A program made the position numbers and the translations under genes. A stretch of DNA of 28,231 nt from Eubacterium sp. AM49-13BH (GTDB lineage: Bacteria; Bacillota; Clostridia; Lachnospirales; Lachnospiraceae), in the NCBI RefSeq assembly GCF_003464165.1, contig NZ_QSEK01000034.1, positions 1-28,231 on the forward strand. The letters are read 5' to 3'. This document shows, in pieces, positions 1 through 5,758 of the stretch (within the stretch, counting starts at the first letter, position 1; the number at the start of each line of letters is the position of its first letter). The notes beneath the pieces are model-generated. The model was not told the DNA's origin, did not search any database, and was given only the letters and a program-made list of their open reading frames with translations.

Positions 1-213
1 GTGCACCGGTTGCATTGCCAAATGCATAGCCGGGTAGCCAAGTCGGGACGGGATAAACGCTGAAGGCATCTAAGCGTGAAGCCCCCCTCAAGATGAGATA
101 TCCCATAACGTAAGTTAGTAAGACCCCTTGAAGACGACGAGGTAGATAGGCAGAAGGTGGAAGTGTGGTGACATATGGAGCTGATCTGTACTAATAGGTC
201 GAGGGCTTAACCA
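1..213 (+). rRNA. 23S ribosomal RNA, 3' end (partial)
   Basis: This is the 3' terminal part of a 23S rRNA gene, cut by the window edge. The sequence matches the conserved domain VI tail, including the GACGACGAGGT-type segment near 133-143 and the CTAATAGGTCGAGG ending near 190-205 that is typical of Firmicutes. The mature 3' end is placed near 211-213 by comparison with the family from memory, so it could be off by a few bases. A short inverted repeat (CTTAACC at 206-212, GGTTAAG at 222-228) just past the end may belong to the processing stem. No 5S rRNA gene follows it in the window. Confidence 0.93.
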
Positions 214-284
214 AAAGAAAAGGTTAAGACGGTTTGGATAGAACAAAGAGAGTTATTCTTAAGAGTAATCGGATGAAAAAGTAT

Positions 285-313
285 TTGCAAAGACAGATAT
301 GGTATGATATATT
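285..313 (+). promoter_or_regulatory. Sigma-A type promoter of tRNA-Trp
   Basis: A -35 box TTGCAA (285-290) and a -10 box TATATT (308-313) are separated by exactly 17 bases, and a TG at 305-306 gives an extended -10. Transcription would start near 320 and run through a leader (about 316-340) containing GTGCAGTTTTGAAGGAAC. That stretch looks like the leaders often seen before stable RNA genes in Clostridia. It lets the tRNA be expressed independently of the upstream rRNA operon. Function is inferred from sequence alone. Confidence 0.6.
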
Positions 314-354
314 TAATGTGCAGTTTTGAAGGAACAATCCTTCTCCTTAAAGAT

Positions 355-425
355 AGGGGATTGGTCAAATGGTATGATAGGGGTCTCCAAAACCTTTGGT
401 GGGAGTTCGATTCTCTCATCCCCTG
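355..425 (+). tRNA. tRNA-Trp (anticodon CCA)
   Basis: The cloverleaf folds by hand. The acceptor stem is AGGGGAT (355-361) with ATCCCCT (418-424), and the discriminator is G425. The D arm is at 364-378. The anticodon stem is 380-384 with 392-396, and its loop CTCCAAA puts anticodon CCA at 387-389. The variable loop is 397-400. The T arm is 401-417 with loop TTCGATT. Discriminator G and anticodon CCA agree with tryptophan. The gene does not encode the 3' CCA (CTA follows the discriminator), so CCA must be added after transcription. Confidence 0.95.
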
Positions 426-431
426 CTATTT

Positions 432-470
432 AAAGGATTTAAGTTGAATTTCAGCTTGAATCCTTTTTTT
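432..470 (+). terminator. Rho-independent terminator after tRNA-Trp
   Basis: A 16-bp stem (432-447 with 451-466, two G-U pairs, 3-base loop) ends in a run of T to position 470. It sits 7 bases after the tRNA and closes the rRNA/tRNA transcription unit. Confidence 0.9.
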
Positions 471-534
471 GCATTTAAAAAGATTAATTACAATGCTGCT
501 AAAACTATATAATAATAATGATGAGGAGATAATC

Positions 535-1035
535 ATGAATGAATCTAAATATGAGCATATAGTACACCCATTTCCACCGTTGTATAACTGTGAATCAAGA
601 ATATTGATACTTGGAAGTCTGCCGTCAGTTAAGTCAAGAGAGCAGATGTTTTTTTATGGACATCCGCAGAACAGATTCTGGAAAATGATTAGTGGAGTAT
701 TTGAAGAGGCAGTTCCGCAGACGATAGAAGAAAAGAAGGCATTTATGTTAAAGCATAATATTGCAATGTGGGATACGATATACAGCTGTGACATAATTGG
801 TTCTAGTGACAGTAGCATTAAGAATGTTGTGCCAACAGATTTGAAAAGCATTATAGATAATTCTAAGATTGAAAAAGTAATATGTAATGGGAAAACATCA
901 GGGAAATATTATGAAAAATATCAGATGAAATATCTGGGAATTAAACCAGATATTCTTCCCTCAACAAGTCCTGCAAATGCTGCATATTCATTGGGGAAGC
1001 TTGTTGAGATATGGAAGAAGTCTATAATATATTAG
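535..1035 (+). CDS. DNA-deoxyinosine glycosylase (uracil-DNA glycosylase superfamily, HDG-like)
   Basis: This 166-residue protein is a predicted base-excision repair enzyme that removes hypoxanthine (deaminated adenine), and possibly uracil, from DNA in the cytoplasm. Visible motifs are ILGSLPS near residues 24-30 (the catalytic-loop position of the UDG fold), FYGHPQNRFW near 40-49, and LPSTSPANA near the C-terminus, which corresponds to the DNA-intercalating loop. The length suits the single-domain family. The start at 535 is chosen because GAGGAGA lies at 523-529, just upstream; an earlier in-frame start at 469 would sit in the tRNA terminator. A TATAAT at 508-513 could serve as -10, but no good -35 is seen. 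The family assignment is firm, the exact substrate less so. Confidence 0.82.
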   Translation: MNESKYEHIVHPFPPLYNCESRILILGSLPSVKSREQMFFYGHPQNRFWKMISGVFEEAVPQTIEEKKAFMLKHNIAMWDTIYSCDIIGSSDSSIKNVVPTDLKSIIDNSKIEKVICNGKTSGKYYEKYQMKYLGIKPDILPSTSPANAAYSLGKLVEIWKKSIIY

Positions 1036-1043
1036 ATTTTTAA

Positions 1044-1430
1044 TTATTTTTCAGGCTTAACAACATTAAGAGGCATCATAAGATGATCTATAAGGATGTT
1101 ATAAGCTTTATCACCATTACCAGCTTTGAGATAATCAAAATATTTCTTGTGTTCATCTAATGTACCAGTTATACGTCCATCAACCTCGAGAGCTGACTGA
1201 GAAGTAAGTTTTATCAGATACATAAGTCTTTGAAAAATGTGATTGACCTCATCATTGTTTATGTATTTTACTAAGAGCAGATGAAACTGATGATCATAAC
1301 TGATGAAATCTTCATAATTGCCATTATCTGGATGATCTTCAATAGTTTTATATTGAAGGTCAAGAATATTGCCAAGTTCTCTGATAGTTTTCTGACCTCT
1401 TGCAGTATTTATATCATTTGCAAGACAAGA
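1044..1430 (-). pseudogene. C-terminal remnant of an FCD-domain (FadR/GntR family) transcription regulator
   Basis: Reading the minus strand gives an open frame of about 128 codons, from just inside a TAA at 1431-1433 down to the stop at 1044-1046. It resembles an FCD effector-binding domain: SYDHQFHLLL gives the D-x3-H pair, then LDEHKKYFDYLKAGNGDKAYNIL and LIDHLMM supply the two later histidines of the metal/effector site. No ATG lies at a sensible place and the whole N-terminal winged-helix DNA-binding domain (about 70-80 residues) is missing, as is the first FCD helix. In this family such regulators often control uronate or sugar-acid uptake genes, and a TRAP transporter remnant abuts it. 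I infer a deletion that removed its 5' half together with the start of the transporter operon. Confidence 0.78.
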
Positions 1431-1873
1431 TTACCTCATATTCAAGTGTTGTAATATTTATTGCAATGGTACTTATGGTAACATATCAGGTCATAGCAAG
1501 ATATTTCTTCAAAAGCCCAAGCAGCGTTACTGAAGTACTCACAAGATACTGTTTCGTATGGCTGATTATAATATCAGCAACATATATGTTCGGACAGAGA
1601 GAGCATATTAATATATCAGTTATTAAGGATAAGTTACCTAAAACACCTAAGATGATAGTCAGCATAATTATTGAGCTTGTTACAATCTGCTTTGCTGGAC
1701 TTGTAATGGTATATGGTGGTTTTTCAATCGCAAAAATGAATCTTGTACAGTTAGATACAATTCTTCATATTCCAACAGGTGTCATCTATTCAATTATTCC
1801 AATATGCGGTGTGATTATAATCTTCTACAGCATTTATAATATTGGACTTGAACTCAAAGCAAATAAGCAATAA
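1424..1873 (+). pseudogene. TRAP transporter small membrane subunit DctQ, 5'-truncated
   Basis: This is the small integral membrane component of a tripartite (TRAP) solute transporter. Homology starts abruptly at DKITSYSSVVIF (from 1424) and continues with TYQVIARYFFKSPSSVTEVLTRYCFVW, four hydrophobic segments and a normal C-terminus. No start codon with a ribosome site is present. The only upstream in-frame start is a TTG at 1400 that lies inside the reversed regulator remnant. Perhaps 10-20 N-terminal residues are missing, and no gene for the periplasmic binding subunit DctP precedes it. It ends 20 bases before the dctM start, which has its own GAGGAGG site, so the original operon order Q-M is intact. 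I judge it non-functional. Confidence 0.8.
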
Positions 1874-1892
1874 TTATGAGGAGGACTTTCGC

Positions 1893-2513
1893 ATGAGTAT
1901 AGCATTACAGGTAGCCTTAGTAATGGTTACAATATTAGTTATATTGCTGATAATCGGTGCTCCTATCGGTGTAGCAATCGGTCTTTCATCAGCAGTTTCA
2001 ATGATATGCATGATTCCGGCAAATGTTTCTTTTGCAACTTCAGCACAGAGAATATTCGCGGGTTCGAATTCATTTTCACTTATAGCCATTCCGTTCTTTA
2101 TCCTTGCAGGTAATATAATGAACAATGGCGGTATCGCAACAAGACTTGTTAATTGTGCCAAGGTTATTGCTGGTAGAATGCCGGGAGCACTTGCACAGTC
2201 AAATGTAGTTGCTAACATGTTATTTGGAGCCATCAGTGGTTTAGGTGCAGCTGCAGCTGCAGCTATGGGAAGCACAATCGGACCATTAGAGGATAAGGAA
2301 GGTTATGATAAGAACTACAGCGTAGCCGTAAATACAGCTTCAGCACCGGTTGGAACAATCCTCTTCACGGGCTGCCGTGTTGGTGGAGTTACTATTGAAA
2401 GTGTTATCAAGTACATGTTACCGTACTTTGCTATCATTTTCGTAGCATTATTACTGGTTACATACATCCCTGCAATTTCAATGTTCTTACCTAAGATTCT
2501 GGGATTGGTGTAA
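1893..2513 (+). pseudogene. TRAP transporter large permease DctM with internal in-frame deletion
   Basis: It encodes 206 residues where DctM proteins normally have about 425. Residues 1-150 match the N-terminal half, including IPFFILAGNIM, GAISGLGAAAAAAMGSTIGP and the start of the ASAP segment. Residues 152-206 match the extreme C-terminus (PVGTILFTGCRVGGVTIESV, then LLLVTYIPAISMFLP). The join lies near 2343-2351. Roughly 200 residues holding several transmembrane helices are gone, without a shift of frame. The family normally has a proline-rich segment at both ends of the missing part, so short homology may have guided the deletion. Start 1893 follows GAGGAGG at 1878-1884. The product could still be made, but is unlikely to transport. 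DctP is absent nearby. Confidence 0.82.
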
Positions 2514-2540
2514 TAAATATCTTTTTTCCTAATATAATGT

Positions 2541-2655
2541 GCACATAGGAAAAGTAAGCGTCTGCAGAGCAGACATTTACTTTTCCTGTGCCATTAGCGA
2601 ACGAACGGCCATGCGAAGCAGGGCGAAAGAGTGCGAAAGCACGGGTTCGTGAGTG
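2541..2655. repeat. Long hairpin plus GCGAA-rich structured element (repeat-like, candidate ncRNA or miniature element)
   Basis: A stem of about 22 bp pairs 2544-2565 with 2569-2590 around the loop AGA (one mismatch, two G-U pairs). It is followed directly by a GC-richer block (2591-2655) unlike its AT-rich surroundings. In that block ACGAAC (2601-2606) can pair with GTTCGT (2645-2650), enclosing a GTGC-GAAA-GCAC tetraloop hairpin (2631-2642) and several GCGAA units. No coding function is evident on either strand. It lies just after the decayed dctM. I infer a dispersed structured repeat, but only one copy is in this window, so this is unproven. Confidence 0.45.
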
Positions 2656-2685
2656 TACGTTAAAAAATGAATAAATTATAATAAG

Positions 2686-2726
2686 AAAGGCGCGGACTGC
2701 TCTTAGTGGTGGTTCGCGTCTTTTGA
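2686..2726 (+). terminator. Rho-independent terminator
   Basis: A 15-bp stem (2686-2700 with 2709-2723, several G-U pairs, 8-base loop) runs into TTTT at 2721-2724. It closes the TRAP remnant and structured element region and separates it from the acetyltransferase gene. Confidence 0.72.
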
Positions 2727-2751
2727 TTTGCCAATAAATAAATACTATGAT
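2724..2751 (+). promoter_or_regulatory. Possible promoter and palindrome before the GNAT gene
   Basis: TTGATT (2724-2729) and TATGAT (2746-2751) are 16 bases apart. An inverted repeat ATGATA (2747-2752) ... TATCAT (2761-2766) overlaps the -10 and the likely start point, where a repressor could bind. The -35 overlaps the preceding terminator tail, so confidence is modest. Confidence 0.4.
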
Positions 2752-2786
2752 ATCATTAATTATCATGTAATAAAGGAATGATTCAG

Positions 2787-3242
2787 ATGGATAATATTAT
2801 TATAAGAAGCATGAAAGAAGAGGATTCAGCCGAAGTCCTTGAGATGATGAGGGTGTTTTATGCCTCACCAGCACTGCTTTCAGACCCTTCAGAGGATGTT
2901 ATGAAAAGGGATATTGCAGATTGTCTCGGAGATAATCCGTTTATAGAGTGCTTTGTATTTGAGGGTAACACAGGTGTTATCATGGGTTATTCAATGGTTG
3001 CACACAGCTATTCTACTGAATGTGGTGGTAATTGTGTGTGGGTTGAAGATATATATATTAAGCCGGATTACAGAGGAAAGAGCATTGCAGGTGAGTTCTT
3101 TGAACATCTTGATAATATGTATGGAAAAGAAGCTGTAAGATTCAGGCTTGAGGTTGAAGAAGAGAATGAAAGAGCAGTGAAAGCATATAAGAAGGCTGGA
3201 TTTGAGAAGCTTGGTTATGTGCAGATGGCTAAGGATTACTAA
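2787..3242 (+). CDS. GNAT family N-acetyltransferase
   Basis: This 151-residue cytoplasmic acetyltransferase is predicted to move an acetyl group from acetyl-CoA to an amine; the substrate cannot be read from the sequence. The GNAT core is visible: VWVEDIYIKPDYRGKSIAGEFFEHL is the beta4 / motif A region with an R-G-K-S-I-A pyrophosphate-binding loop (Q/RxxGxG/A variant), followed by RLEVEEENERAVKAYKKAGFEKLGY (motif B, the AxxxYxxxGF signature). The start at 2787 is preferred over the ATG at 2778 because AAAGGA (2772-2777) is 9 bases upstream of it. It ends 11 bases before the first hypB gene, so the two may be co-transcribed. Confidence 0.85.
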   Translation: MDNIIIRSMKEEDSAEVLEMMRVFYASPALLSDPSEDVMKRDIADCLGDNPFIECFVFEGNTGVIMGYSMVAHSYSTECGGNCVWVEDIYIKPDYRGKSIAGEFFEHLDNMYGKEAVRFRLEVEEENERAVKAYKKAGFEKLGYVQMAKDY

Positions 3243-3253
3243 TTGGAGTTGTT

Positions 3254-3964
3254 ATGAATAATAGTTATAATGAAAGAAGCATGAAGATAATTGACCTTAA
3301 GAAAACTATCTTAGAGGACAATGACGCTGATGCTGACAGATTAAGAGAAGAGTTAAAGAAGAAAAATATATTCTATATGAATGTCATGTCAAGTCCAGGT
3401 TCGGGGAAGACTACAACTATTGTTGGTACAATTGAAAGACTTAAGGAACATTTTAATATAGGTGTAATGGAAGCAGACATTGATTCGGATGTTGATGCAC
3501 TTACTGTTGCTAGGGCAGGAGTGTCAGCAGTACAGCTGCATACAGGAGGAATGTGTCATCTTGATGCTGATATGTCAAGACAGGGAATGTCTGCGTTAGA
3601 AGATGAAGCAGATAATGCACTTGATTTTATTATACTTGAGAATGTTGGTAATCTTGTGTGTCCGGCTGAGTTTGATACAGGTGCATGTCTTAATGTGGCA
3701 ATTCTTTCAGTTCCGGAAGGAGATGATAAACCACTTAAGTATCCACTTATGTTCGAGAAGTGTCAGGCTGTGATTATTAATAAGATTGATTCAATGCCGG
3801 CATTTGATTTTGATATGGACAGGGTTAAGGATAATATTGCAATGAGAAATCCGGAAGCAGTAGTTTTCCCTATTTCTGCAAGAACAGGAGAAGGAATGGA
3901 TGTATGGTGTGAATGGCTTAAATGCTATGTGGCACAATATTTAGGAGAGAACCAGAATGGGTAA
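3254..3964 (+). CDS. hypB: HypB-family nickel-insertion GTPase, copy 1
   Basis: This 236-residue GTPase belongs to the HypB/UreG-type SIMIBI class, which helps load nickel into hydrogenase (or another Ni enzyme). The P-loop SSPGSGKTT lies near residues 46-54. EADIDSDVDA is the switch region. HTGGMCHLDADM carries the Cys-His metal ligands of the G domain, ENVGNLVCPAEFD carries the third ligand Cys, and NKID is the base-specificity motif. The N-terminal CxxCGC nickel site of E. coli HypB and a His-rich tail are absent. Start 3254 has GGAG 5 bases upstream. It overlaps copy 2 by 8 bases. No hydrogenase structural or other hyp gene is in the window. Confidence 0.9.
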   Translation: MNNSYNERSMKIIDLKKTILEDNDADADRLREELKKKNIFYMNVMSSPGSGKTTTIVGTIERLKEHFNIGVMEADIDSDVDALTVARAGVSAVQLHTGGMCHLDADMSRQGMSALEDEADNALDFIILENVGNLVCPAEFDTGACLNVAILSVPEGDDKPLKYPLMFEKCQAVIINKIDSMPAFDFDMDRVKDNIAMRNPEAVVFPISARTGEGMDVWCEWLKCYVAQYLGENQNG

Positions 3965-4634
3965 TGTAAGAGTAATTGATGTACATCAGAGTGTTTATGC
4001 AGTTAATGATGAGATAGCTGCTAAGACAAGGGCAAGACTTAAGGAAGAGAAAACATTTATGGTTAATCTTATGTCAAGTCCGGGAGCAGGTAAGACTACG
4101 ACTCTGATAAGAACAGCTAATATGTTAGGAGACAGATACCGTATAGGAGTCATGGAAGCAGATATTGATTCTTCTGTTGATGCTGAGAAGATGGCGGCAG
4201 CAGGAGTTGCTTCTATTCAGGTGCATACAGGAGGGGAGTGTGCGATGGACGCTCATATGACTATGCAGGCACTTGATGAATTTGACACAGAGGAGCTTGA
4301 CCTTCTTGTTATGGAGAATGTCGGTAATCTTGTATGTCCAGCTGAGACAGATACAGGTGCATCATGCAATGTTGTTATTCTTTCGTATCCTGAAGGTGAT
4401 GATAAGCCGCTTAAGTATCCTCTTATGTTCGAGGTGTGTCATGTAGTTCTCATCAATAAAATAGATACTAAAGAGTATTTTGATTTTGATAACAAAGTAG
4501 TTGTTGAAAGAATTCACGAAAGAAATCCATTAGCAAAGGTGTTTTTCGTATCAGCTAAGACTGGCGAAGGCTTTGAAGAATGGATAAGCTGGCTTGACAA
4601 TAATATTAAGGAATGGATTGGAGGTACAGTCTGA
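3957..4634 (+). CDS. hypB: HypB-family GTPase, copy 2 (metal site altered)
   Basis: This 225-residue paralogue of the preceding protein is closely similar along its whole length. It has the P-loop SSPGAGKTT near residues 40-48, EADIDSSVDA, ENVGNLVCPAETD and NKID. In the metal loop, copy 1 reads TGGMCHLDADM but this copy reads TGGECAMDAHM. The His next to the ligand Cys is replaced by Ala, and a different His appears four positions after that Ala. The GTPase should be intact while metal binding may differ. AGGAG at 3943-3947 inside copy 1 drives its start. Its stop TGA overlaps the ATG of the small membrane protein gene. A heterodimer of the two copies is possible, since HypB acts as a dimer, but this is inference. 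Confidence 0.88.
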   Translation: MGNVRVIDVHQSVYAVNDEIAAKTRARLKEEKTFMVNLMSSPGAGKTTTLIRTANMLGDRYRIGVMEADIDSSVDAEKMAAAGVASIQVHTGGECAMDAHMTMQALDEFDTEELDLLVMENVGNLVCPAETDTGASCNVVILSYPEGDDKPLKYPLMFEVCHVVLINKIDTKEYFDFDNKVVVERIHERNPLAKVFFVSAKTGEGFEEWISWLDNNIKEWIGGTV

Positions 4635-4792
4635 TGGTAGACAGTCGTAATTTTAAAAAACAGAATCAGAAAGGACAGGGGTTAAAGAAGCATAAGTGGA
4701 TTCCGCTTGTTGTTATCGTAGTACTTGCACTTGCACTTATTCTTATACAGTATTTTATGATTGATATACTTATGGCAGTCAATACAAAATAG
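4634..4792 (+). CDS. Small single-pass membrane protein, 52 residues, coupled to hypB
   Basis: The ATG at 4634 overlaps the stop of the second hypB gene (TGATG arrangement), which strongly suggests coupled translation. The protein has a basic N-terminus (MVDSRNFKKQNQKGQGLKKHK) and then one hydrophobic segment, about residues 22-44. That pattern fits a single membrane anchor with the N-terminus inside the cell. No catalytic motif or cysteine is present. I do not recognise the family. Its place in the operon suggests a link to the GTPases, for example anchoring, but this is a guess. A terminator begins 40 bases downstream. Confidence 0.7.
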   Translation: MVDSRNFKKQNQKGQGLKKHKWIPLVVIVVLALALILIQYFMIDILMAVNTK

Positions 4793-4793
4793 T

Positions 4794-5599
4794 TCATATA
4801 TTCATGAATTCGGAAAGATTTAATAATCCCCAGCCCTGCAGATTATCTGGCAGGGCTTTTTTAGTGCAGCAGGAATGGAGTCTTTTCTTTATCTCTTTAG
4901 GAGACATGTCTTTTTTTATCAGAACATCTGCAATTGCACCAGAAACAACCGGGGCAGACATGGAAGTTCCACTTTTTACGGAATAACCATTGACAGAATT
5001 ATTGCATGAACGGATATACGAGCCATTAACAATAGCTCTGGTTTTACGATACATTCGCTTGTTGGACCTCTTCCTGAATAGAAATCTTTGCCATCCGGGG
5101 AACCGACAGTGATAATTTTTTTGCAGGTTCCTGGGATTGCAACAGTCTGTCGCCCCGGACCATCATTGCCAGCGGCTGCAACAACAATTATATTATTGTC
5201 CCAGAGCTTTTCAATTGCTTTTTCAAGAGCAATAAGATTTTCTTTTTCGCCAAATGTGGTTGCGCCGAAGGATATATTGACAATTCTTATATTCAAATCC
5301 TTCTGATGGGAGATTATCCAGTCAGTGGCATCTAAAACATTTTCAATTCTGCCATTGCCAAGTCTGTCTAACACCTTGATTCCAGCGAGCCTGGCAGCAG
5401 GACAGATTCCTTTGATTCTGCCGTGGCTTGCATAACCGCTGCCAGCGATAATTCCACTTACATGGGTGCCATGTCCACAGTCGTCATAAGCATTTTTTCT
5501 GCCATTGACAAAATCTTTGAAAGCTACTATGCGGTTTTTGAAATCTATATGAGGATATATTCCTGAATCTATTACAGCAACAGTCATTAATTTATTCAT
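4794..5599 (-). pseudogene. Subtilisin-like serine protease (S8), frameshifted
   Basis: A compact subtilase of about 268 residues is split over two frames. The first frame, starting at 5599, carries VAVIDSG (catalytic Asp11), GHGTHVSG (catalytic His43) and the oxyanion Asn in AAAGNDG, and stays aligned to about FYSGRGPTSECIVKP. Homology then moves to another frame (AIVNGSYIRSCNNSVNGYSVKSGTSMSAPVVSG, holding the catalytic Ser) and runs to the stop at 4794. The shift lies near 5035-5047, next to a run of four A on the coding strand, and fits one lost base. No signal peptide or propeptide precedes the catalytic domain, so it is of the intracellular type. It may be a true pseudogene or a sequencing error. 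A good -1 slippery heptamer is not present. Confidence 0.85.
4832..4862 (+). terminator. Terminator of the GNAT-hypB operon (inside the opposing protease gene)
   Basis: AGCCCTGC (4832-4839) pairs with GCAGGGCT (4850-4857), with a 10-base loop and a T run to 4862. It closes the plus-strand operon. The same bases encode part of the C-terminus of the minus-strand protease (around ALPDNLQGW). Confidence 0.82.
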
Positions 5600-5700
5600 A
5601 ATAATTATTTTCAGAACATAATAGTAATATATTTTAGTATATTCAGATTAGGTGGTTTAGTGCGGTTATATTACAGGGATTAGATGTGACTGATTATTCA

Positions 5701-5729
5701 TTTACTTTCTTATAAATAATTGATATAAT
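5701..5729 (+). promoter_or_regulatory. Promoter of the SDR gene (extended -10)
   Basis: TTTACT (5701-5706), a 17-base spacer and TATAAT (5724-5729), with TG at 5721-5722 as an extended -10. GGAGG follows at 5747-5751. The rest of 5600-5700 holds no gene that I can see. Confidence 0.75.
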
Positions 5730-5758
5730 TTAAATATAAAAATTGTGGAGGTACTTTA

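Noticed and set aside
213..354. 5S rRNA between 23S and tRNA-Trp
   Set aside because: The conserved 5S segments (CGAACxC/GAAGTTAAG-type) are absent and the interval is mostly promoter and leader.
1400..1423. TTG-initiated extension of dctQ (MQYLYHLQ)
   Set aside because: These codons are the antisense of the FCD regulator remnant, no ribosome site precedes the TTG, and DctQ homology begins only at DKITSY.
2491..2766. Minus-strand open frame of 91 codons over the structured element
   Set aside because: It is an antisense reading of the hairpin and GCGAA block, with no ribosome site and no recognisable domain; the nucleic-acid structure explains the openness better.
5035..5050. Programmed -1 ribosomal frameshift in the subtilase
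   Set aside because: The run is only four A and does not form an X-XXY-YYZ slippery heptamer in the needed phase. No stem-loop is evident after it. A plain one-base indel is simpler.
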